From Porogramme epimiltina (Eukaryota; Basidiomycota; Agaricomycetes; Polyporales; Polyporaceae), in assembly GCA_900155495.1 (NCBI GenBank), contig FTLJ01000704.1, positions 1 to 10,143 of the forward strand: a stretch of 10,143 nt of DNA, in the 5' to 3' direction. Shown here one piece after another: positions 1-7,140 of the stretch. Within the stretch, counting starts at the first letter, position 1; every line of letters begins with the position of its first letter. The notes under the pieces were generated by a model. The model searched no databases and was not told the DNA's origin. It saw only the letters and a list, made by a program, of their open reading frames with translations. Both the position numbers and the translations under genes were made by a program.

Positions 1-23
1 GACTATCACGTCACCGTCTCCTC

Positions 24-215
24 AGTCTTTGACTCATACGTCGCATTACTGACTGAGGAGTAAGTCTGCTACTTACCTATGCTTTATGCTTGTTACTTAC
101 CAAGTCCCTGTAGTCGCTCTGTCGTGTGTCTATTAGGTACTTGGATTATGCATTAGTCTTTGACTCATACGTCGCGTTACTGACTGAGGATCGCTCTATC
201 GTGTGTCTATTAGGT
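24..215. repeat. tandem duplication of a 61-nt unit, copy 1 split by an intron-like insert
   Basis: Copy 1 is 24-59 plus 114-138. Copy 2 is the uninterrupted stretch 155-215. Joined, the two copies are 61 nt each and differ at only two positions that I can see (A/G in GTCGCATTAC versus GTCGCGTTAC, and G/A in CTCTGTCG versus CTCTATCG). A 16-nt spacer (139-154) separates them. Both copies share an open frame reading VFDSYVALLTEDRS; one difference is silent and the other is Val to Ile. This hints at coding origin, but no protein family is recognised. After the duplication the two sequences diverge completely. The near identity implies a recent duplication. Confidence 0.85.
60..113 (+). other. 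intron-like 54-nt insert present in one repeat copy only
   Basis: The insert begins GTAAGT and ends CTGTAG, and it lies exactly where copy 2 is continuous (GAGGA joined to TCGCT). The boundary cannot be slid by even one base, so the GT and AG ends are fixed by the alignment rather than chosen. The length fits basidiomycete introns. If unspliced, the insert puts a TAA stop (61-63) into the shared open frame. Removing it restores the frame of copy 2. CTTAC-type elements inside could act as a weak branch site. It could also be a small inserted element, or sequence lost from copy 2. No host gene has been identified. Confidence 0.6.
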
Positions 216-260
216 TTGATTGTCGGCTATTTGCCTTCACCCCCGGTGCAGACTTCATCA

Positions 261-605
261 CGGGCAGTGGTCGCAACCACATCCAAAGGCAACTTTATTA
301 CTAGGGCCGGACAACGTAGGAGCATATAGCACGCTAGATAGGAACAGCGGTCGGAACAGGGGACCGGTGGCGATCGAATGCGGAGAGAGCCCCTGGAGAG
401 GAGCGACGAGGGTATTGGGATCGGGATCGAGGGTGGATGGCCTACTTGGCCGGCTTCTCGAGGTGGATGGGCGCATATAGCTGGGGAGCTTCTTGGGCCA
501 AGGTCTGATGTTGGCGGCGGTGAGGAAGGGAACCCGGAAGAGAACGGCGCCACGTGGATGACACGCGCGCGACGGCCCGGATTGCGGTGTTGGCGCCCGT
601 GCCCA
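261..605. repeat. unclassified dispersed repeat, copy A (uninterrupted)
   Basis: This stretch aligns along its length with 4881-5113 plus 8942-about 9055. Shared anchors are CGGGCAGTG at 261, CTTTATTACTAG at 293, CCGGTGG-GATCG near 363, GCCAA near 497, CGGTG-GGAAGG near 518, and an AGAGAAC...ACGACGGC block near 538-577. Many substitutions and small indels lie between the anchors. Length is about 345 nt in both copies once the transposon is removed. The minus strand has open frames, and the tail PSNK-x-x-F...DHCP resembles a frame in copy B. Copy B has a stop just upstream, so coding is not established. Family unknown. Confidence 0.65.
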
Positions 606-1385
606 TTTTGTGCCTGCCAGTGGGCGTCTTGCTCCTCGTCGCCTGGTTCTCGGAAGTATGCCTAGCCAGCCTGTTGGCCAGAATTCCCTATCGGTGTCTC
701 CTGCGCGGTGCACCACTGGCAGCAGCGCTGCTTCTCGATCGCCCTGCCCTTTGCCCTAAGCACTCCAGTCGCGGACATCCATGCGTTGCACCGTACGGTC
801 ATGCATAGTGGGCCGTGGTGAGTGTCTGTTATCCGCATCACGCTCCTCATCCCCAGCTGTTGGACTCAAGGTATATATCCCCTTTCCCAGATATATCCCA
901 CTGTGCGCACCCCCGCCCATCGTGTTCAGCCACCCCGTGTTCCTCCAACTCCACGCTCACCCCCGTCCTGTTGTTCCATCACCATTCCCTCCTCTATCTC
1001 GGCGTCAGCTACCTGGACACGTATCAACGGCATTAATTGAGGGAAAGGCACTCGTGTAAGGAAAGAGGGTCATGCGCGGCGAGTAGGGGATGATGGTGAT
1101 TATCAGTACGTCTTTCTCCATCGCATCTATCACTTCTCTCTGTTCTCAGTACCCTCCTCACTGTAGCATTGGCCCCTCTTGTGTGCGCGTGCGGCGTGAA
1201 GTACTTTTCCGCGTGCACGACCCCCTTCTTGCTGCACCCGTTGTCGATCCCGGCAGAGAAGCCGTCTGGTTTGGGTGGTACGTCGCTGTTTATTGTAATG
1301 CTTTCCCCCTCAATTTCAATGTGCATCGTTCTGTCTTGGCCCTCAGCATCGACCATTGGGATTGCATGGCTCAGACTGCTCGAGC
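606..1385. other. region with no supported gene
   Basis: I see no recognisable protein here. A TATA-like GTATATATCC lies at about 871-880, followed by a pyrimidine-rich tract, which could be a core promoter for a plus-strand gene. Two stretches have intron-like ends on the plus strand: a GTGAGT near 818 followed by CCCCAG near 856, and a GTACGT at 1106 with CTGTAG at 1161-1166. No frame through them gives a known protein. A minus-strand frame (about 1356-1033) has an acidic, protein-like composition near its start but no family signature. I leave the region unassigned. Confidence 0.4.
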
Positions 1386-1769
1386 ATGCTCAGGCACATG
1401 TCGGCACGATGCGCGAAGGTGGATACGTCGCCCTTGGCGTCCTCCGTTGGCGCTCTCCGACATCGATGCGCGGTTCCGGTGGATAGATACTCGTCAAAAG
1501 GGCCCCGCACGCATACTATGAGCACACGAGCGTGCGTCGCGCGGGACAGTCAGACATTCCGGGGGATGTGTATGGGCACAACCCCTCGATGTCCACCGTT
1601 GTTATCGGGCAGTTCAAATCGCAATAAAAAATGCCCGAAATCGCTCTACAGCTGCGAGGATGGCTATATCTGTGATCTGTGAGTGTCCCCCTACTCCCTG
1701 CCCCTCTGAGGTGTAATTAACATCCAGTGCAGGTTCTTCCGTTCTCGGGGGCTGTCTCCGGGAGGATAA
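1386..1769 (+). CDS. doubtful small cysteine-containing protein (two exons)
   Basis: The plus-strand frame is open through 1678, then meets GTGAGT (1679) and GTGCAG (ending 1732). That 54-nt candidate intron has TTAAC about 10 nt before its acceptor. Splicing in phase 2 extends the frame to a TAA at 1767-1769, giving about 109 residues from the ATG at 1386. The last part reads CPKSLYSCEDGYICDLFF, followed by a short basic, glycine-rich end. The frame contains several scattered cysteines, but I recognise no family and see no clear signal peptide. The true start could lie in an upstream exon. The frame is also partly overlapped by a minus-strand open frame, so this may be chance. The case rests only on the phase-consistent intron. 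Confidence 0.2.
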
Positions 1770-1904
1770 ATACACCATGAATTAATATTCAAGACGGTTA
1801 GTGTCACCAAATCGCGAAGCACGCGTAAGATACTCATCCATACTTTGGTCGCGATGTCTGAAGAGTCTCGTCCCCAGGTGATCTCCAGGCATTGAGACGT
1901 GCTA

Positions 1905-4336
1905 TCATGATTGCCGTCTTCGACGTGGCGGTGGCTCGTTCTCGTGAGGCGAGGGCGTCATCGCCCGCTTGGCGGGAACTTGTTGAATGGTCTGCGACGG
2001 TGAAGAGGAAGTGGAGACGGCTTGGGAGCATTGAGGAGAGGGAGGGGTGGGGGATTGGCGCCGTCTGGATCCTGAAGAGATTGTCGGAGTGGGAGACGCG
2101 CCGTGGCGAAGTTGAGGGAGGAGCGCGCTGGACAGCTTGAGCTCCCTGCGAGTACTCTCGAGCAAATCTGACAAGCGGCGAATCTGCTCCTCAAGGTCCT
2201 GTATTCTGCGATCGCGGCCGGCGTTCTGAGCTGTGAGAATGCGAATCTCTGCGCGGAGATCATCGCTTGTGCTGGCCGGGCAGGCGGCGGGAGTGGCTGT
2301 GGCTACTAAGAACAATAATGTGTGCATGGTCAGCTATGAAGGACGCGCAGGCCTGGAGAGAGCCAGCCCACCTAACGCGGACGGCTCGGGAGCACCAATG
2401 AACCCTGGAAGTTTCACGTGTGGTCGGAGATAGATGTTAGCATTGCGTTGAATTTCTTCATACCTGCTCCCGCTGAGCTCGAGGCCGAGGACAAGCGTCC
2501 GCTGCGGCCCATGGGCGCAGGGCGCGAACACAAGACGAATCGTGCGCTGCGCATCCCCGAACTCGCGTGTACGATCAGGCCAATCCTCGATGTGGTCCGT
2601 CGCGCAGTCGTGCACGTATTCCTGTCAAGGGCTGCTCCGCGTCTCCGGCCGGTGCTGGTCCGCCCATGCCCAGTGGCACGGACGCGCCCCGGTCGACGCT
2701 TTCGCGCACGTCCCGAGAAGAATGCGAAATGCTTCCAACAATACCGGGCTGTCCCACCAGAACGATATGGTATCCCTCGACGCGGGGTCCCAGTCGGATG
2801 CTGTCCCAGTGGTGGGGAAGAACCCGAGTGCATCCAATGTCTGTGTTAACATCCGAGGGACCCGGAAGGCGGTGGGCGCGACGTCGGGAACGAACCCCTG
2901 GAGAAGATGGACCCCATCCCTCCTTCCAGTGGTGGGCGGATGCGCGGCGATATAGATGTCGCGCCAGGTGGGTGAGACGGATTTTCCGCGGAAGCGCAGG
3001 TTGTGGGCGTCGCGGCCGAGGTCCGCCATCCTTTTGGCCCCGTACCCGGATCCAGTTGGCATGCGGAATGACCACGAGGCGTAGTAGAGTTGGCGGGATA
3101 GGGTATGGGCCTCGTCGTCCGGCGCTGGATGGAGCAGGAGTCCTAGACGTCCGCTATTTTGCTGGCATGGGAGGACAGCGATGGTAATGCTGTCGACATC
3201 GGTGACTGGGAAGCGGCACTTCATGCCATGAGAAGTGACCTCAAACGAATAGACCTCGCCGTGGGCTAGATCAGGTCGATTATCCTTGACGTTATGGCGC
3301 GGTGGTTTGAATGAGACCGAAACGGTGTACGTATAGGGGGTATCACACATACCTTGTTATCCAACTTAAAGCTTGGCGGAGACTGTATAGTACCTGTTGG
3401 GGACAGTGTGCACACTGGGAGATAGTATGTGTTCGACCCTCCCATAAACAAACTCGGAGAGGGAGCAAATAGAAATATATATGGATCATCCGGGTTGTGG
3501 AACCTTCGAAGGTCGGATAGAGGTCCCTGTTCCAGCTTGTCATCACTAGGATAGTGACAGGTTCCCCAAGCAAACAGTGTCGCGTCCGTGGTTTGCCTCG
3601 CCAGCTCTGTTTGTAGCCGCTGGAAAGCATGCCGCCCCTCTCCGTAAAGCGTCGGCATGTTGATGTCGAACAGTTCGAGTAGACAGTATGCCTCGTCCTC
3701 TACTCGTGTCGTCTTACGCTTCGCTGCCCAGAACATGCGTGTTGCGATCGAGGGGCGGATTCGGAAGTCCCACTTGCGAGTGAAATACTCCTCGTCGATC
3801 CCTGTGCATTCTGAAAGAGGATGGCGGAGGTCATACTTTGTCCCGGTCGTCTTCCACTCTTTTGAGAGGAAGATGGAGAACGCGGGGGCGAGGAGCTCTT
3901 GCAGCGTCCATCCTCGTGAATGCCATCGCGCTGTTCGGAACTTTGACTCTTTGGCGCGTGGATCCTCGTCGTGGGGGACGTCCTCGAGATAGATGTAGCA
4001 GACTTCGGCGAGGGAGTACCAGTTGAACATTGAATTAATCGCCTCTGACAACTCCGTGCTGATCGTCTTGTCTATGCAGCAAGAGTCCATCCAGACCCAT
4101 GCATAACCGTCTTCCTCCGCGATCTCGCAACATCGGCGTATCTTTTCGCCGACACAGTCTCGAGGGTTTCCTCCAGTGATCTTGCACTCCTTGATGATAT
4201 CCTGGACGTCCTGAAAGGTCTGTTCACCTGCGGGGTCCTGGGTCCAAGTGTGGGACAAAATCGCGTATCCTCCAGTGACGGCAGCGCAATTGGCAAAGTA
4301 GTGAAGCTCAGCGCGGTCGGTGCTGAGTACCCACAT
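1905..4336 (-). CDS. HET-domain (heterokaryon incompatibility-like) protein, 3 coding exons, frame disturbed
   Basis: The HET domain (about residues 24-170) is encoded near the 5' end: YAILSHTW at 24-31, DGYAWVWMDSCCIDK at 76-90, and RGWTLQELLAP at 141-151. The later block TRVEDEAYCLLELFDINMP is typical of basidiomycete HET proteins. Proposed exons are 4336-3353, about 3284-2372 and 2305-1905, giving about 767 residues. Intron 1 has GTATGT at 3352; its acceptor is uncertain (AAG ending 3285 or TAG ending 3266). Intron 2 (2371-2306, 66 nt) has a CTGAC branch site at 2333-2329, and its phase matches. The middle part has LGLLLHP, RDIYIAAHPP and TLVLGLELSGSRYEEIQRNANIYL. The last exon adds a coiled coil (DLRAEIRILTAQN onward), a Pro/Ser-rich tail and a basic RRRR end. 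An in-frame TGA at about 2625 interrupts exon 2. A second frame spans it between about 2720 and 2595, which suggests paired frameshifts or sequence errors. HET proteins trigger cell death in non-self recognition; that role is inferred from the family. Confidence 0.8.
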
Positions 4337-4346
4337 CGTGCGGGCT

Positions 4347-4407
4347 CTAGAGGTAGGAGTAATAAGCGAGCGTGTTGACAGAAATGCTATGTTGATAGTT
4401 AACTCAC
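4347..4407 (-). other. probable intron in the 5' leader of the HET gene
   Basis: On the minus strand GTGAGT (4407-4402) and a pyrimidine-rich TTATTACTCCTACCTCTAG (ending 4347) bound a 61-nt stretch just 10 nt before the HET start codon at 4336. Removing it leaves MWVLSTDRAEL as the start, which fits the family. If it is retained, the frame is open from an upstream ATG at 4492 and would add 52 residues. No transcript is available to decide between the two. Confidence 0.55.
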
Positions 4408-4639
4408 TCGGGTGGTATAACAAGTCGTTGTGTATCCTGTTGAGGTTACTCGAGCGGAAAGATGTGAGCGTAGAGACTGAGGAAATGGCCATGAAGGCAA
4501 AATTGGTCCGAGGGGAAGCCGAGGGCCCCCTGGGATGAGAGATGGGCAAATTGTCGTCGCTCGAATACTTATACAAGGTCGGCGGGGACACAGCCCTCGC
4601 ACGGAAACAGTGTGGGCACAACGAAGTGTGGAAAAGCTG

Positions 4640-4880
4640 TGTGGGCTAGTACTCAAAGGGCCCCATCTGATCGCTCTTTCGCACTTGTCGGCCTAATCCT
4701 GGACGCGACGAATGGCATTGGGGCAGGATGTGGAGGTAAATTTCCTGGGATGATTTAGCATAGTTTCATGAGAACGCAAGAAAAAGGGTACTGACGGACA
4801 CAACAACACGCTGGTCTCCCCGCGCCATTCCCATACCCTGAAACGCTCGGAGAAGTCAGGTTAGCTTTGATGGCACACCG
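4640..4880. other. upstream region of the HET gene, no gene seen
   Basis: This stretch lies between the HET leader and repeat copy B. It presumably contains the HET promoter (reading leftward), but I see no convincing TATA box, and no protein or RNA gene on either strand. Confidence 0.35.
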
Positions 4881-5113
4881 CGGGCAGTGATCATGGTGGT
4901 TTCGAAAGACAGCTTTATTACTAGGAGCGCAGGATGCAGTAGCATACATTGCACACTACGTAGAGAACGATTCAATCAGAGGTTCTTAACTGGGGTGAGG
5001 ATAGGGAGCCGGTGGTGATCGGGACGGGGGGGTGCAAAGAGAAGCACCCAAGAGGAGCTGGAGGATGGTGGAATCAAGGATCCGACGGAGCCTGGCGAAT
5101 GTTTTGAGCCAAT
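4881..5113. repeat. dispersed repeat copy B, left part, up to the transposon
   Basis: This matches 261-501 of copy A. The strongest block is the perfectly shared CTTTATTACTAG (4913-4924), an offset of exactly 4620 from copy A. GAGCCAA, just before the transposon at 5106-5112, matches GGGCCAA of copy A. The rest is clearly diverged. Similarity resumes on the far side of the transposon at 8942. Confidence 0.65.
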
Positions 5114-5165
5114 AGGGGCGCTCAATTATCGCTGCTCACCCACAGCTCATGCGCGCCTGCTTCCT
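5113..5165 (+). repeat. left terminal inverted repeat of the Harbinger element
   Basis: It matches the reverse complement of 8890-8941 with one extra C (after TCAATTAT) and about four substitutions. The outer 17 nt are identical. Similarity fades after TTCCT at 5161-5165. Confidence 0.92.
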
Positions 5166-5525
5166 GTCGCACTCGCGAGCCGGGAGGTTCGGTGGTGCGA
5201 CACTGGGGAGGAGAGGTTCACTCGGGGGAAGACAGGTCTAATGTCTCGTTAGGAGGAACACTGGGCGTCGCCCTACACCTGTACTACTGTTATATACTAT
5301 CTGTACCGTAGGTCACGAGACTCGAATAGAATGGAGAGTATGACGATACGGGTCGGCAGGCGTAATCAGAATGAGTGTGTGGATAAGATAAGATAAACAA
5401 AGATGAGGTAAGGAGGGGAGGACGGAAAAGGAAACGATAGCGCACGCCGTTACACTTCCCCAGTTCGCGCTCCAACGAAGCGCCGTGAGCACAGCCACAT
5501 CCGCCGCAGCCTCCCATCGTCGACG
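5166..5525. promoter_or_regulatory. subterminal leader of the transposase gene with a GATA cluster
   Basis: No gene is seen in these 360 nt between the inverted repeat and the transposase start. A TATA-like TTATATAC lies at 5290-5297. Three tandem GATAA units (GATAAGATAAGATAA, 5382-5396) lie about 130 nt before the ATG. They match the core bound by fungal GATA factors. Their role in transposase expression is inferred from position only. Confidence 0.4.
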
Positions 5526-7093
5526 ATGGCAGCAGCACTCTTCTACACCATCACCCCTGTCAGCATCATGCCGCGCCAGCTCCTCCATCGCGTGCAAGCA
5601 GAAGCTGCCAATTTGGCCGAGTACCTTACTGTTGCTGCGACTGTGCTTGACTCACCAGATATCTTTACAGATCTCGGAGATCACCTCCCTCTCCCATCCT
5701 TCATAGATGATGAGGTCGAGGATTTCATGATGAATGATCACATTGTTCCCGAGATCCTCCAGCTGGCAGCCTTCAGCTGGGCAGACTTTGCCATGTCCCT
5801 GACTGGCGAAGGATCCCGAGGCCCATACAACTCTTGGCCTAAGAGCCATGAGTTCTTCACAGTGGCCCTCCAGTCACCCGACCGCTGGTTCCGCCACATG
5901 TTCCGGTTTGTCTATCTCTATCAGAACTTACTGTCAATGGCTAATAAGCTTATTGACTAGGATGGGGCGTGATACCTTCGACAAGCTCGTTGCCCTTCTC
6001 TCTCCCAATCAAATATTCACCTCACCGTATGGGCATAAGCCCCAGCGGCACGTGAAGTTCCAACTTGCGGCATTCCTCTTTCGTTATGGACGGCTCGGAA
6101 CCGACTCCCTTGACGTTGCACAGAAGCTTGGGATCGGCCATGGAACAGTCATCAAGTACTGTCAACGTGTCTCACGAGCCCTCCGTGAGCTTCGTTCTCG
6201 TTACCTGAGATGGCCAGACCAAGCACGTCGAGAAGAGATTGCACGCACATTCGAGGAGCAATCAGGATTCCCTAAATGCACTGGGTCCCTCGATGGCACA
6301 CTCTTTCCTTTCTGTGATGAGCCGGTGGTTAACGGAGAGGTGTACATGTCACGGAAGAAAAGATTTGCGGTATGTGCTCGAGTTGATTGTCGCAGCCGTC
6401 TCCTCATTAATACATGTTATTATACAGACAAATGTGCAAACGTCGGTCGATGAAGACCTTCGCTTCACTACCTATGACATTGGGTGGCCTGGCTCTGTTC
6501 CAGATGCACGAGTTTTCAAAAACTCGGACATCTGGACTCACCGGAACAATCTCTTTGGCCCTGGCGAGTATATCGTTGTCGACAAAGGTATGGCCTCGTT
6601 TTTTGTGTGTTTGATCCATGTCTGATATGTTCTAGGGTACATGTCAACACCGTATACTATACGCCCATTCGACGAAGCCGAGATACAGCGAGCACCTGCA
6701 GAACGTCAAAAACGCATGCGTCAGTTCAACAAACGACTCTCATCAGTCCGCATCATCAGCGAGCACGCTTATGGGCGACTAAAGGGTCGCTTTCGGGGCC
6801 TACGTGGCCTTGGTCCTCATTACAACATCCGTGATTGCTATCGAGCAATTGAAGCACTGCTTATCCTTCACAATATCTGCATCGACCTAGGCGACCGGCC
6901 AGAACTAATTCCATGGTTCAACCCTAAAGACGACGATGAAGACGAGGATGAGGAAGAGGAGTTAGACCCAGACGAAGCACCTCTACCACCCCTTGGAGAG
7001 GCGAACATTCCGTTGCACGAGACTGATCAGTGGTTGAAGGAGCAGGGCTATGCAAAGAGGCTGGCATTGTTAGACTATCTGTTTCCCGCATAG
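5526..7093 (+). CDS. PIF/Harbinger transposase (DDE_Tnp_4-type), 4 exons, 468 aa
   Basis: This is the cut-and-paste transposase of the element. Exons 5526-5905, 5961-6369, 6428-6587 and 6636-7093 join in matching phases to 469 codons including the stop. The three introns are 55, 58 and 48 nt, with donors GTTTGT, GTATGT and GTATGG. CTAAT and CTGAT branch-like sites are visible in the first and third. An N-terminal helical region (MFRMGRDTFDKLVALL) precedes a helix-turn-helix at about 174-198 (LDVAQKLGIGHGTVIKYC). The DDE nuclease core follows: first Asp238 in TGSLDGT, second Asp289 in WPGSVPDARVF, and Glu359 in SEHAYGRLKGRF. A strongly acidic run (DDDEDEDEEEEL) lies near the C-terminus. All three catalytic residues are present and no stop interrupts the spliced frame. 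A downstream Met (MPRQLLHR) could be the start instead. Confidence 0.93.
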
Positions 7094-7140
7094 ATATAGA
7101 TTGACAATATCAATACCATTATGGTAATTAAGACGCGAAA
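7094..7140. terminator. 47-nt convergent intergenic spacer with two small inverted repeats
   Basis: The two transposon genes converge here with only 47 nt between stop codons. The spacer contains ATTGA/TCAAT arms (7100-7114) next to TACCAT-T-ATGGTA (7114-7126). It is AT-rich and could serve 3'-end formation for both genes, but neither strand has a canonical AATAAA. Transcripts probably overlap at their 3' ends. Confidence 0.35.

Noticed and set aside
258..716. 152-codon minus-strand open frame in repeat A
   Set aside because: Part of it resembles copy B in peptide, but copy B has a stop and frame changes there. Composition is Pro/Arg/Ser-rich as expected from GC-rich DNA, so it is treated as repeat sequence.
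818..856. GTGAGT...CCCCAG intron-like stretch of 39 nt
   Set aside because: Very short, with no branch site and no coding frame on either side.
1033..1356. minus-strand frame with acidic, protein-like start (MVDAEGQDRTMHIEIEGES)
   Set aside because: No family match, no convincing introns or upstream exon, and the tail is low complexity. Left as unassigned.
2600..2720. an intron that would remove the TGA in HET exon 2
   Set aside because: I tried the GT donors and AG acceptors in this stretch. No pair restores the frame with correct phase and skips the stop.
2418..3187. long plus-strand open frames opposite the HET gene
   Set aside because: Arg/Pro-rich mirror frames of the GC-rich HET coding strand, with no domain content.
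4337..4621. upstream in-frame ATG at 4621 as the HET start
   Set aside because: The family normally begins at MWVLSTDR-like residues, and a good intron sits between the two. The preceding residues look like untranslated leader.
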